DNA of 64,000 nucleotides from Candidula unifasciata (taxonomy: Eukaryota; Mollusca; Gastropoda; Stylommatophora; Geomitridae): NCBI GenBank assembly GCA_905116865.2, contig CAJHNH020000806.1, positions 62,001 through 126,000 of the forward strand, written 5' to 3'. The notes beneath the pieces are model-generated. The model had not been told where the DNA came from and searched no databases. It was given only the letters and a program-made list of their open reading frames with translations. Below are positions 23,400 through 34,289 of this stretch, piece by piece. Numbering within the stretch: the stretch's first letter is position 1; each line of letters begins with the position of its first letter. Made by a program: the position numbers and the translations under genes.

Positions 23400-23848
23400 T
23401 CTATGTTTACAATGACTACTGGTAATATTAACGCTGTTACTGTTACTGAAGCTACTACTACTGTTACAACGACCGCTACTACTTCTGCTGCTGCCGCCAC
23501 TAGCTACAAAACTGCCCGTGTGTAGTTACTACTGTTCCCCCTATCACCGTGTGTGTACAACCACAGCCAGGCTAAAGACGCACACAAGTGCCAGGTTTCC
23601 GCCGCCACATCCTGGAGACACAGCTCGTATCTTGCACCACACAGCTGAAATGAAACGGTATAGTTGTTCACCGTCATTAACTGTTTGCTGGCCATCATAC
23701 GCCATCTCAGTTATCCGTGATACGACATGTTTTTGGGGCTACCAATACATGGTTTTCCCCCCAGATCTTGGTTTTTAAATGACGCCTTGGGTTCAGATTT
23801 TGAAATCATGTTTAAAAAAAAAAATATATCCTTCTTTTTCTTCTTTTT
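23400..23848. other. Intron sequence, nothing recognised
   Basis: The left edge has a few CTACTACTG-type repeats. Otherwise unique. Confidence 0.45.
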
Positions 23849-23879
23849 CGCTTGAAATATATTTTCTATATCTACAGTG

Positions 23880-25195
23880 TTGTCTCAGTTTTAAGTGACA
23901 TGTGCGAGCAGATAACCACCAACATCATCATGTGTGGGGACTTCAACGCCAAAGGTCGTCTATGGGGCAATCCGACGGTCAATAAACAGGGCGTGGCACT
24001 GGAGGAAGCACTAACAGACACGGATTTAATCTGCTTGAATGATGGCAGACCCATCAGAATCCCCGACAGAAAAGGTGATACTGACAGTGCCCTTGATCTC
24101 ACGCTGGTCTCTCCCAGTATGAGTGCACTCTGTCAGTGGGGCGTACTGGGACATCATGGAAGCGACCACCTTCTATGTTGGATTCTGGTTAAAAAAAAAC
24201 AATCTGCACAAGGTATCAGAGACCAGCCACTACTTTCCAGTATGCTGCAAATCAGCCTGATGTAATTGGGCGTCTGCGAGACAGGTCACGCAGAACACCG
24301 GGAAAGAAGAAAGCTATCTTTCAACAACCCCCATGGTGGACTCCTGAAGTCGCAGAAGCCTGGACAGAGAAACGAGGTGCCACCAAAGACTAGGAGAACT
24401 GCAGAAAGTCTTCGCATTTTACTGAGGCTCAGAAACAAGACATTAAACACACAAAAAGACAGACTCACTGAACATTTTAAACAACTCGCAAAGGAGTCTA
24501 AGCACACAATGTGGGAACATTTTTGCCAAGAAATAGGTTACGAAAAATTTCTCAGAAAATTCTGGCTGCTCCACAAAAGGATGAACGGAGGCAAACAAAC
24601 CTCTGTTATGCCCGAGCTAAAGATGAATAATGGGGTGGTGTTACAAACGGATAAAGACAAAGGCGAGGCTATCCTGCACAGATATCTCCTGCAGACGGAA
24701 AAGAAAGACAAGGAATAGAGAGAGCAGATAAAACAGAGTTTACATGATATCCAGATGGCTGAAATCGAGGAAGACGTAATACAGAATACATCTCAACGGA
24801 CTGCATCAAAGAAAACACAGATATGGATGAACTATCCACGACTTTTAACAACACCATGAAAACTGGCATTATTCCTGATGACTGGCTCCACAGCTACCTC
24901 AGACCGGTTCCTAAGCCAGGGAAAGACCAGACGAAGATAAATGGCTATAGGATCATCACACTTCAGAACACTCTTGGAAAACTCATGGAAAAAATCGTGG
25001 CCAGAACGTTGACCCAAACATTGGACCGCTACAATAGGTGGTTACCGACCAGGAAGAGATACACAGTGCAATGCTGCAGTATTTGCTTTCGACATACGAG
25101 GGTTTCCAGGATATCTGTTGTCTCAGGTGCCAGTCCACATTTGCACATTGCTGATTATATATTAATAAATATATCATCATATAAAAGTGGGTAAA
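23880..25195 (+). mobile_element. Non-LTR retrotransposon pseudogene (endonuclease and first part of reverse transcriptase)
   Basis: The + strand first reads ITTNIIMCGDFNAKGRLWG, then DTDLICLNDGRPIR and DSALDLTLVSP, the GDFNA core and later motifs of an apurinic-type endonuclease, with SDH near 24160. A central linker follows (24270-24718) with several frame changes. It then enters reverse transcriptase at MDELSTTFNNTMKTGIIPDD, LRPVPKPGKD and YRIITLQNTLGKLMEKI, the pre-palm motifs. The text is lost after about 25060, before the catalytic YxDD motif. At least three frameshifts make it inactive. The K-P-G-K-D and R-P-I motifs suggest a Jockey/I-like relative, but the clade is unsure. Confidence 0.9.
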
Positions 25196-25364
25196 TGTTT
25201 CGTTTCGTAACTATTGCTTGAGTTTTTGTTCACCTTAGCTGGGTTTTTTCCAAAAATCCAATTGGCTGCCCTTGTATGTATTCCCTTGTATCAAGCTGAA
25301 GCGAGCCGTGCATGCATGGTGACATGTTACCGCTTTTTACACTTTCCACTTCTTTTTCTTCTTC

Positions 25365-25492
25365 TTCAGCATTCTGAGCTGCAGCTATCACCCGCCCCCA
25401 TTCATCTCTCTGGTTGGCCTTCTTTTTCCAGTTGATGACACCAAGTGTTTGCAGGTCTGTCTGGATATTATCTCTCCATCGTCTTCTTAGTT
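25365..25492 (-). mobile_element. LINE ORF2 C-terminus, family H, copy 2
   Basis: The reverse complement repeats the 4600-4785 text (GRRWRDNIQTDLQTLGVINW in one frame) and ends at a GAATGCTGA-like stop followed by short (GAA)n at 25358-25373. Confidence 0.75.
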
Positions 25493-25634
25493 TACACTTT
25501 CCACTGCCAAAGGAACATGAATTATTTCAAACTCTTTGAGTACCAAACAACTCACCCTACGTTTTTGTGGTTTTCAAAGATAATATGATACCCTTGCTTC
25601 TTATATCACAGACAGTTACTATATTAACCCTTTG

Positions 25635-26022
25635 CATGTTTGATTTGAAGTTAAAGTTTGAGCCACGGATCAACATCATGGCACACGGGCAGTAATCCAC
25701 AAGTGCTCCGTTCTTCTTCTAACTCAATGCCCTCCAAGCTCAACACAGTGCACAGGCTCTGTAGCACCGGCGATGGTCCTGAAATACTTTGGGTAGATTT
25801 TTAACTCAAAATTTTGCCCGGGCAGCGCCGTTATGCTACTCTGTTCGATTTCCAACTGCTAAGTATTTTTTTAACCTGCGCAGCAATGCACACAGTGGCC
25901 AGGGGGGAATTACTAAAAGTCGAAGACCAGGTGAAAAAAATCCCAACCTTTACCGGGGATTAAACCCGGAACCTCTTGCATTCGAGGCGGACACCATGCC
26001 TCGAGACCACGCAGCCCCCTGA
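25635..26022 (-). repeat. tRNA-derived SINE, family D, copy 1
   Basis: The reverse complement starts GGGGCTGCGTGGTCTCGAGG and carries GGGTTTAATCCCCGG, a B-box-like sequence, within the first 80 bp. The long body includes CACCGGTGC-like and GATGTTGATCCGTGG blocks shared with 27800-28235 (minus), 40505-40880 (+) and part of 37655-37815 (+). Confidence 0.75.
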
Positions 26023-26420
26023 GTGTGGTATGACTGGGTTTTCCGGCTTTCTTATGCCTTTAACGACCCCAAAACTTCTAGAACTGGTCCTAACCCCAAC
26101 CCACCTACGCCCCACGACAGAGTGCAGCCTAGGTCCTACGACTGCATGCAGCCTAGGTCCTTCGACTGCATGCAACTTAGGTCCTACGACTGCATGCAGC
26201 CTAGGTCCTACGACTGCATGCAGCCTAGGTCCTACGACAGCATGCAGCCTGAGTCCTACGACAGCATGCAGCCTAGGTCCTAGGACTACATGCAGCCTAG
26301 GTCCTACGACTGCATGCAGCCTAGGTCCTACGACTGCATGCAGCCCATCTACTACCCCCGGAAACATTAGATTGTCCCTGTGATCTCTGAATTTTCCCTG
26401 TTTGCGGTAGGATGTTAAGA
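26020..26420 (+). mobile_element. MITE family M, copy 2, with an internal 24-bp repeat expansion
   Basis: Shares GGGTTTTCCGGCTTTCTTAT, AAAACTTCTAGAACTGG and the right-end text CCCTGTTTGCGGTAGGATGT with other family M copies. Its left end is missing next to SINE family D. A segment with CCTAGGTCCTACGACTGCAT has expanded to about ten copies of 24 bp at 26108-26350, where other copies have one or two. Confidence 0.75.
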
Positions 26421-26639
26421 AAACAGCCAGACCTCTTTGCGTTTTTCTTCTTATTCGATCAGGAATCCTATGATGAAAGCTGCCGAGCAGTTTAAATCGC
26501 TCTGTGTACTATACAGCTCACTATTGACTGAATTCGGAAGTGGTCATGTGGCTTCTCTGTTAACAGCATGCAGTTCATGGTGTTGGGGTACATGCTTAGC
26601 ATTTTTAGGTGCCAAGGTGCAAGAAGCCATCTTTTTTTT

Positions 26640-26849
26640 TTCCTACACGGATAAACGTGAACATTGTTTGTTATTGGTAAAGTTTGTTGCTTCTGTATCA
26701 TTACTGATCTGCATGTATCTCATTGTTGTGTGTTTATTATTGTTAGTATGTGTATTATTGTTTTTGTGTGTATCATTGCTATTTCTACTTCTTCTTCTTT
26801 TTTTTTTCTTGTACTACTACTACTACTACTGCTACTACTAATTATACTA

Positions 26850-26881
<32 letters not shown>

Positions 26882-26950
26882 ACAACAACAACATCTACTT
26901 CCACTACCACAACTACTACTACTACTACAACTACTGCTGCTATTACTACT
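26640..26950. repeat. Pyrimidine-rich and (ACT)n/(GCT)n simple sequence
   Basis: Contains (TTC), (ACT), (GCT) and (AAC) runs. The open frames over it are artefacts. Confidence 0.8.
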
Positions 26951-26952
26951 AG

Positions 26953-27325
26953 TTGGAGAGGTCCCAGAAACCCTGTTCAGCTGTTAGGCCATATTTAAGG
27001 CCTGGATATATTTAGGGCCCCGGCGAAAGCCAGGTGGGGATTCAAAATAACTTAAAACTGCGTCCTATATTGGGGCGACTGTTACCAATTTTTCGTCTGA
27101 ACTGAACTGAATTTCTACCCCACCAAGACATCACACAAGCGATAAACACCCGATGACACAAAGTGCCACCATGCGGATGAGGATCGCCGTGGAGAGGTCA
27201 CAGAAACCGCGTTCAGACATTTGGCCATATTTATGGCCTGCCTATATTGCGGCCCCTGGCAAAAGCCAGAGTAGGGCTTCAAATGACAAAAAATTTCGTC
27301 CTGAAAAGGACGAAACTGGATATAT
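26953..27325 (+). repeat. Interspersed repeat family G, two adjacent copies
   Basis: A right-hand half copy (26953-27070) is followed by a near-complete copy (27105-27325) in the same orientation. The second ends TTTCGTCCTGAAAAGGACGA, a small inverted repeat. Both share GTGGAGAGGTC and GGCCATATTTA with copies 1 and 3. Confidence 0.7.
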
Positions 27326-27329
27326 ATAC

Positions 27330-27795
27330 GGTCTTCGTCTTCTTCTTTGAAATTGGGAAAAACATTTGACCACGTTCCACAATGCTGAAATCAGCTTCAG
27401 CTATAATTGCGGTCTGGTTTTATAGGTTACAAGTTCAGTTGCTTAAATGGCTGGTGTGCCAAAAGTTATGACGTATTGTCCTTAAATATATCATTTGAAC
27501 ATTCCCCCCCCCCCCCCCCCCGGCCTCTTTTTTTTCAAACGATATTGATCTCAGTTGTTGCCCTTGTTTTAAAAAAAGAGTTACCTCCCCGAACAGTTGT
27601 GTATTCTTCATTCAGGGCGGTGCTGTTAGTGACACTTGAGAGTCCTGGATTAGTCATCTGAGACCTGTCGTCTGCCGGTTTCCGCTCAGCTATTTCCCTG
27701 GACAACCTCTTTACCTATTAAATGTTCACACTTCTGTCTGTCTTTCTGTCTGTTTCTGTATTTGTCTCTAATCATGTCTGAAATACACCTGAAAG
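27330..27795. other. Intron sequence, nothing recognised
   Basis: A C homopolymer near 27505-27522 is the only notable feature. Confidence 0.45.
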
Positions 27796-27799
27796 TGAG

Positions 27800-28235
27800 C
27801 AAAAGGGACCGTTACTTGACTTGTTATTTGAGGTTTAAGGTTTGAACAACGGATCAACATCATGGCACACAGGTTGGGGAGAAAGGTGCTCGGTTCTTCT
27901 TCTAACTCAAGTCTGAATCCGAAGAAGCTCAGCACAGTGCGCAGGCTCTGTAACACCGACGATGATCCTGAAATACTTTGTAAGGTTTTTTAACTCCAAT
28001 TTTTGCACTGGCAGCGCCGTTAGGCTACTATTTTCAATTTCCAGCTGCCAAGTGATTTTTTTTACATGCGCAACAATGCACACGGGCGTCCGATCTCACT
28101 ACCCAGAGACCAGGGGAAATTACTAGAAGTCAAAGTCCGTGTGAAAAAATCGCAGCCTTTACCGGGGATTGAACCCGGAATCTCTAGCACTTGAGGTGGA
28201 CACCATGCCTCGAGACCACGCAGTCTTCTGACTTG
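27800..28235 (-). repeat. tRNA-derived SINE, family D, copy 2
   Basis: The reverse complement begins GACTGCGTGGTCTCGAGGCA and has the B-box-like GGTTCAATCCCCGG. The body matches copy 1 over its full length, including GGACGCCC and the CATGATGTTGATCCG block. Confidence 0.8.
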
Positions 28236-28414
28236 TTATTTACCTAAAGCAGTCAGTCCATATTTTGTGCCCAGGTTATGAACATGGGAAATAAATATAA
28301 ATATGTCGGGATAGCAAGAGTTGTCTTTTGTTCCCAGCTAGCTAAGAATGTGTTCCCTTTTTTGTTTCGAACATCTGACACCCTTCCAATACTTTTTGAC
28401 AGTAGTACTTTCCT

Positions 28415-28645
28415 AATGTCCTACCACAAACAAGGAAAATCCACAGGTCACGGGACAGTCTAATATTTCAGGTGTGTGGTAGAAAGGCTGCATGCAGTCG
28501 TGGGACCTAGGCTGCACTCTCTCGTGGGACCTAAGCTTAGGCCAGTTTTGGGGTCGTTAAAGGCATCAGAAAGCCGGGAAATTCAGTCTTACCACCCTAT
28601 AAAATGTTGGGCTGTCCTGTGACGTCATCTGAGGAAGGATATTAC
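28415..28645 (-). mobile_element. MITE family M, copy 3
   Basis: Inverted relative to copies 1, 2 and 6. Contains GAAAATCCACAGGTCACGGG, GGCTGCATGCAGTCGTGGGA, TTTTGGGGTCGTTAAAGGCA and GTCCTGTGACGTCATCTG. A full CRE octamer is at 28620-28627. The right boundary GGAAGGATATTA is a decayed terminal inverted repeat. Confidence 0.8.
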
Positions 28646-28799
28646 AAAAGAACAGAACACATTATAATTTATAGATATTTCAATCACAAACTGACTAGCT
28701 ACGAAATCGAGACGTGTGAGAAAGGCCTCAAACAAAACTAGAAGTGATCGTATGACAAACGAAGAAATTACAAAAACTATTGGGACAACGCCTGTAATA

Positions 28800-28975
28800 G
28801 AATTAACTGAGTAACAAAAAGCTTGAATGGTTTGGCCATTTAACGAGAATGAATCAAAGCCAGCAATGAGAACGTACAACGTAAAAGTAGAGATACCAAG
28901 ATGTAGGGGATGACAAAGAAGAAGAAGGATTGGAGGAGTCCCTGATACTTTGAGAGTCCAGTACATCAATGTATA
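28800..28975 (+). mobile_element. Degenerate LINE ORF2 C-terminal fragment
   Basis: One + frame gives WFGHLTRMNQS, followed in other frames by a Lys/Arg-rich block and a Trp, as in LINE C-termini (W-x-G-H-V-x-R-M). Frames are broken by several stops. Confidence 0.5.
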
Positions 28976-29006
28976 CAGGGCAACCGAGCGAGCCTTAGCT
29001 CGGTAA

Positions 29007-29140
29007 CCGATCAGCTGCTAACCTGCGACGCCGTGCGGCAGAAAGTGCAAAATTGACAAAAGAAAAACCATATTATGGACAGCTGCTAACCTGCGACGCC
29101 GTGCGGCAGAAAGTGCAAAATTGACAAAAGAAAAACCAGC
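29007..29140. repeat. Tandem duplication of about 66 bp
   Basis: The text CAGCTGCTAACCTGCGACGC through GACAAAAGAAAAACC occurs twice back to back with almost no differences, which implies a recent duplication. Confidence 0.93.
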
Positions 29141-29182
29141 CGTAAAAAAAAAGCTGTATTCCAAAATGATTATTGGAAATGA

Positions 29183-29185
<3 letters not shown>

Positions 29186-29237
<52 letters not shown>
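29186..29237. repeat. G homopolymer of 52 bases
   Basis: An unbroken run of G. Genuine G52 tracts are rare, and the exact length is doubtful in any assembly. Confidence 0.9.
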
Positions 29238-29238
<1 letters not shown>

Positions 29239-29309
29239 ATAAATGATTTTATGGACCACTTAATTATGCACTGTCTCCTCCCCTCGCCTTTTCTCCTTCA
29301 GACAAATGT

Positions 29310-29697
29310 GTAAAGCAGCAGTTCTCACCCAATGGGTCGCCACCCTTTTGTGGGTCGAACGATCCTTTCACAGGGGCCGCCTAAGACCATCGGAAAACAC
29401 ATTCACTCAAGTTATAAAGTAACAACGAAAATAATTTTATGGCAGAGGGCCATCACAACGTGAGAAACTGTATTGAAGGTTCATCACAACATGAGGAACT
29501 GTATTGAAGGTTCATCACAACATGAGAAACTGTATTGAAGGTTCATCACAACATGAGGAACTGTATTGAAGGTTCATCACTGAATTGAAGGTTTTATTGA
29601 AGGTTCATCACAACATGAGGAACTGTATTGAAGGTTCATCACAACATGAGAAACTGTATTGAAGGGTTGCGGTATTAGGAAGGTTGAGAACCACTAT
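29310..29697 (+). mobile_element. hAT-like non-autonomous element, copy 1, with internal 31-bp repeats
   Basis: Starts CAGCAGTTCTCACCCAATGG and ends GGTTGAGAACCACTA, imperfect terminal inverted repeats of the CAG(N)GGTTCTCAACC type known from hAT-derived elements. Flanking octamers GTGTAAAG and TTTTAAAG match at six of eight bases, consistent with the 8-bp duplication of hAT transposition. A 31-bp segment with GGTTCATCACAACATGAG is repeated about five times inside. Copies 2 and 3 lie at 30345-30575 and 58453-58660. Confidence 0.75.
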
Positions 29698-29779
29698 TTT
29701 AAAGGGAAATAAGTAGCTATCTAACCATTTTATTCTAGGTTCTCCCTTAAAGTTTTTACTTACATCGATCGATCTGGGT

Positions 29780-29782
29780 TTG

Positions 29783-29832
<50 letters not shown>
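29780..29832. repeat. (GT)n microsatellite
   Basis: About 25 GT units. Confidence 0.97.
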
Positions 29833-29904
29833 CTCCGAGCTGAGGCCCAAAGGTTTATCACACCACCCTGGGATTTAAAAAAAAAAAAAAAACAATCATA
29901 AGCT

Positions 29905-30247
29905 TGACAAGGTAGATCCCAGATACCAGTCTCAACGACAGACCAACAAGGTAGATCCCAGATACCCGGCTCAACGACAGACCAACAAGGTAGATCCCAG
30001 ATACCGGGCTCAACGACAGACCAACAAGGTAGATCCCAGATACCCGGCTCAACGACAGACCAACAAGGTAGATCCCAGATACCCGGCTCAACGACAGAAC
30101 AACAAGGTAGATCCCAGATACCCGGCTCAACGACAGACCTACAAGGTAGATCCCAGATACCCGGCTCAACGACAGACCAACAAGGTATATCCCAGATACC
30201 CGGCTCAATGACAGACCTACTAGGTAGATCCCAGATACCTGGCACAA
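29905..30247. repeat. 39-bp minisatellite, about 8.5 copies
   Basis: The unit contains AGGTAGATCCCAGATACCCG, then GCTCAACGACAGACCAACA. On the minus strand it stays open for 164 codons as a 13-residue repeat, SVVEPGIWDLPCW, because 39 is a multiple of three. There is no evidence that this is coding. Confidence 0.95.
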
Positions 30248-30344
30248 CCTTCAAAGAGTCTTTGATTAGGGCCCTGTAACGTCCTCAGTAGCCTGATGAA
30301 GCCCCCAGTCATAAGCAGGTAAACAAGCCCGTTTTCCTGGCAAA

Positions 30345-30575
30345 AAGGCAGCAGTTCTTAGCCAATGGGTCGCGACCTTTCTGGGTTCAAAGACCCTTTC
30401 ACAGGCGTCGCCGAAGGCCTTAGCAAAACAAATATTCATTGAAGTTATGAAGAAGCAACGACAATAATTGTAGAGTTGGATGTCGCCACAACACGAGAAA
30501 GTGTATTAAACGGTGGCTGCAACATGAGAAACTGTATTAAAGGATTGCCGCATTAGGAAGTTTGAGAGTCATTGC
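30345..30575 (+). mobile_element. hAT-like non-autonomous element, copy 2
   Basis: Left end CAGCAGTTCTTAGCCAATGG, and internal blocks GACCCTTTCACAGGCGTCGC and TGTCGCCACAACACGAGA, match copies 1 and 3. The right end is degenerate (AAGTTTGAGAGTCA). Confidence 0.7.
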
Positions 30576-30589
30576 GATATGTATTTGAC

Positions 30590-30990
30590 ATATAGGGCTA
30601 GACCTCTGTTTTATACATCAGTCAGCACTCTGTGGCTAATGTTACCAACATCACGCCAGCCGCCTTTACTTCCAAGGTCTTTATGTCGTACTTGTCTGGC
30701 CGATACTCGACGCTCAGAGCAAAGGCAAGACGGACGTATAATCAGATTGCTACTAGCACCATTGGTATTGGAATTCTGCGCTGGCCGCTGAAGACTGGGA
30801 CAGTGCGCTTGTAGGAATGCTCCGAGTGCTGTGATATCGGTTCTTGAATCAATTCAACTCTCACCTCAATCCTGTCTGAGGTTGGGTTGACCTGGGAGCC
30901 AAGGTCAATTTTGAATAAAGCCCGATTTTGTCAGGACCTGAACCGGACCTGTTCACGTTTTCAGATCCAGGACTAGAGTAACTTCCCTTG
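30590..30990 (+). repeat. Chimera of SINE family E fragments and an RNase H-like tail
   Basis: 30595-30690 matches family E (ACATCACGCCAGCCGCCTTT). 30700-30860 reads LRAKARRTYNQIATSTIGIG, then LRWPLKTGT and a CSECCDI-like end, the C-terminal tail of the RNase H-like repeat. 30880-30970 returns to family E text (GGTTGACCTGGGAGCCAAGG). This looks like an RNase H fragment inserted into a SINE. Confidence 0.6.
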
Positions 30991-30999
30991 CCATTTATG

Positions 31000-31930
31000 C
31001 CCCCTTAGGTTGCTAGACCTCTCTTATGTTGCGGAGGTTTGACTTGGTTTGGCGTTCGCTCGGCGTATGTAATGTTTGTGGGAGGTTGTGTTGTAAGTCT
31101 ATTTCAGGCGCCGAGGCGCCTTTGTACAAGTATGAGGTTCTGCAGAGGAAAGCGCCGTAGCCGCGACGATTCTTGGCTATCGAAACTGGGATGTTTTTGT
31201 ATTTCTACGTTCGTTGGCGGTTTCTTCTACCCGAGAGAAACACAGCAGTAACAGTGAGCTTTTCCATACTCCCAAACTGTCACGCAGGTAGCAGAACGTA
31301 AAAATATTATCAAAAGAGAGTGGTGAGAGGACGAGAAAAGAGGCAACGGTTACACCGTTCACAATATGGAAAACATGACTCCGTCGCAACATAGGCGAGA
31401 TCCAGCGACCTATGGATGCATGAATGGCAAGGGAAATTACTCTAATCATGGGCCTGGAAACGTGAACAGCACCCTTGAACCCACGATCTTTTATCCGCAG
31501 TCGAGCGTCTATCCGTTATATCGCAGCGGCTTCCTATGTTGGTAAGGGCTATATATTTGTACAATTTATTTCACTTTTATTTCAAAAAACAATACTGCGG
31601 GGCTCAGTAGAAGGAAGGAGGGGAAGAGCCAGGCCAAGAGGCAGACTGTGACACTCCCGTAACCTTGAGCGAAGTTGACGAGCCTGAAAAGCACCAATCA
31701 AAAGTGACCTACTGTGTAAGTAGCAGACCCAGATGAGGAGAAGTTCGTAACATTTATCCAGCAAAGTTTCTCTCTTTCACCCGTGGGTGCTATCTTTCTT
31801 CAGTGTTCTTCTTATTAATCAGTCTTTCCACTAATTCATCGGTGTTTCCTCTCATTAACATAGATTCCTCTGATTCACTCGTTCGTTCTCTTCCTAGTGT
31901 TTCCCCTCATTCAACCTGATTTCCGTGTTT
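31000..31930. other. Intron sequence, nothing recognised
   Basis: Mostly unique. A short Arg/Gly-rich frame near 31600-31650 could be a LINE C-terminal scrap but is too short to call. Confidence 0.4.
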
Positions 31931-31936
31931 TCAGGG

Positions 31937-32235
31937 GACCGCGTTAGCGCAGTCGATAGGAGACTCGATTTCAAATCCAGCAGCGACTCTTTGCAGCCCA
32001 CGGCCGGTGTTTGAAACGGGGCCGTTCCCGGGGTTCACCCAGCCTCTAGGAAATGGGTACCAGAGTTAATGCTCTGGGGTAAATGGAGAAACGTCGCTGT
32101 AGCTACGGAGTTTCGTGCGTACGGCGACACAGGCGGGCAGTTTCTTATCAGCTGTCCGTACTGGTGGCAGAGCACTTATGGTTTATAACCGTGTGCAATG
32201 ACGCTGGTTCACATCTTCCTACTTTACCATTACCT
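31937..32235 (+). repeat. tRNA-derived SINE, family B, copy 1
   Basis: The head GACCGCGTTAGCGCAGTCGA carries an A-box-like TTAGCGCAGTCGATAG. GGTGTTTGAAACGGGG stands at the B-box position. The body has AAATGGGTACCAGAGTTAAT, AGAAACGTCGCTGTAGCTAC and GGTTTATAACCGTGTGCAAT, all shared with the inverted copy at 57420-57722. Confidence 0.75.
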
Positions 32236-32514
32236 TTAACCCAGGTTTCCTCTCATGAATTAGTTTTCCCTTTTCACATTCATCAATATTTCCTTCTTAT
32301 TCACCCGGGTTCCTCACATTCCTCAATATTCCCCGCTTCTTATCGGTCGTGTCACCATCAACTGATCACAAGTATTGCTGCCAATAGGATGTTTATCAAA
32401 ACCCAAGCAATACATAAGCAAAGAACGAAAAAGCAAAAACAAAAACCCAAGATTGATAAAAAGTACAATTTTTGTAATTACGAAACGAAAAATTTCATCA
32501 ATAATCATCTGTTC

Positions 32515-32965
32515 TCTTTATGCCTAGTGGCACCTGAGGCTTCGGAGAGGACTTTCCATGCTTTTCTGTCCTGTGCAATCTTCAGTGCAATTTCCATCGT
32601 TTGTCTCCATGTTGATTTTGGAAGCCCCTTTTTTTCTCTTTCCCTCTGGTGTCCAAATGAGAGCCCTAATGGCAGGTATATCAAGATTCATTCTTATAAT
32701 GTGGCCAAGCCATTTCTATCTTCTCTTTGTTATCACCACTGTCAAGAGTTTCTTGCTTTGTGACTTGAAATAGTTTAGTGTTTGAGATTGTAACTGTCCA
32801 GATAAAATGCGTAGACATGTGTGGCGTAAGGTGGATAGCTTGTGCGCATCCTTTTTGGTCATTCTCTATCATTCTGCTCCATAAAAAAGAACTGGCAAAA
32901 TGATGCTTTTGTAGAGTCGGAGTTTCGTTCCTCTGCAGTAACTGTTGGATTGATAAAAAGTACAA
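32515..32965 (-). mobile_element. LINE reverse transcriptase C-terminal fragment
   Basis: The minus strand reads RNETPTLQKHHFASSFLWS, then DSGDNKEKIEMAWPHYKNES, and in another frame KSMESPLRSL. The order fits the thumb-to-C-terminus portion of a LINE reverse transcriptase, with frameshifts. Direct repeats containing TACGAAACGAAA flank it (32478-32490 and 32975-32990). Confidence 0.55.
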
Positions 32966-33069
32966 ATGTCATAGTTACGAAACGAAACATTTACTAACTT
33001 TTGTAAAAGGATATTTTTTTTTTAAAAACAAGATTCCAAAAATTGAACCCAATGTGTCATATGAAAATC

Positions 33070-33450
33070 CAGATCTCAGGAGGGGGGGGGGGGGGGGGGA
33101 GAAAGAACCCAAGTATTGGCAGCCCTGATCACAAGCTCCCGTGTACAGAAAGAGACACTGGTGTTCTGCCTGCTGCAGCCATTTCCCCGTCCACACCCTA
33201 AAAGTAGCAAGGGAGGAAGAAGGAGAAGAACGAGGGCTGGGTCGAGGAGAAGGAGGCAGCGGTCGCACGCGTCGTCCATTCTCAGATTCGCCGAGGATGC
33301 TGTCGATCTCATGTGTGTGGCCAAGTCTGCAGCGAGTTCAGGGTGGGGGAGATGGCGGTGCAGAACCCGGAGACCGTTCAATACTGTTGTGAGGCGTGCG
33401 GGGAAAATAGAACCTCACCCAACAGTCTGTGGATTGCTGGAGGACTTAAA

Positions 33451-33525
<75 letters not shown>

Positions 33526-33685
33526 AAAGAGTGTGGAGGGAGATAGGATGATGGAGGAGAGTCATGGACGAAAAAGTGAATTGGTTGTGGATATAAAAAT
33601 GGCGAGTTGGAGTAAATATTAGACGGTCGGTTATAGAGAGCTGAGAGTGTAATTTATAGAGGGATCAGGACGAGAAGGTAGAAGG

Positions 33686-33738
<53 letters not shown>

Positions 33739-33740
33739 AT
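33070..33740. repeat. Low-complexity region with poly-G and two (GA)n arrays
   Basis: A poly-G run at about 33081-33098, (GA)n at 33456-33524 and (GA)n at 33689-33735. Open frames on both strands between 33116 and 33450 have unremarkable composition but no recognised motif. I do not call them genes. Confidence 0.75.
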
Positions 33741-33837
33741 GAGAAGAAGAAGGTATAGAGAGGCGGTAGAAAGATATAGAGAAACGGAGGAGAAAGAAGG
33801 GTATGGATAAAGGAGAAGGGTGGAGATAATATCCAGA

Positions 33838-34047
33838 AACCATGAGTTCTTAACCCTTTGGCTCGGTACTATGGATATTGCAACCCTTCGGCCTTAGTTC
33901 CATGATAGATACCGTAAATCTGGGAGAAATGTGGCTTTTCTGCCTACCCCCGAGCCTGAACCTGGACCACAAGGAGCTCGTTACCCGGTCGCCGCGCATT
34001 CAGGTTAAACCAACTACGCTAGCGAGCCGGGCTCATACTGTTAGTAA
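33838..34047 (-). repeat. tRNA-derived SINE, family A, copy 1
   Basis: The reverse complement begins GCCCGGCTCGCTAGCGTAGT, continuing TGG, so TAGCGTAGTTGG is a good polymerase III A box. GGTTCAGGCTC is a worn B box. The body has GGGGGTAGGCAGAAAAGCCA and ends at TCTGGATA. Copies at 54005-54192 (minus) and 56181-56405 (+). Confidence 0.85.
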
Positions 34048-34289
34048 ACAGAACCCAAAATAAGACGTCCTTCAAGGTTGTTTATTTGAAAGCGTATCCA
34101 CAAATTTGTGTTGGGTTATCGTGTCATACAGCTGGCTTATCAACCCCTGACATAGACAATAATTTTCATAATGAGTTTTGAGGTGCAAAATTACAAGTAT
34201 GCAGAAGAGTTTAATTACTGTACCCACACAACCGTCAGAAATCTAAGATGCGTTATTTATATCGTGATATTTATGACCTAGAGTTGAGT

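Noticed and set aside
33116..33622. A 168-codon + frame and a 101-codon minus frame
   Set aside because: Composition is partly normal but the right half is a (GA)n artefact, no family is recognised, and no splice or start evidence supports either strand.
33838..34047. tRNA genes at the SINE heads
   Set aside because: A and B boxes are present but no full cloverleaf with a 7-bp acceptor stem could be drawn; repeated bodies and tails show they are SINEs.
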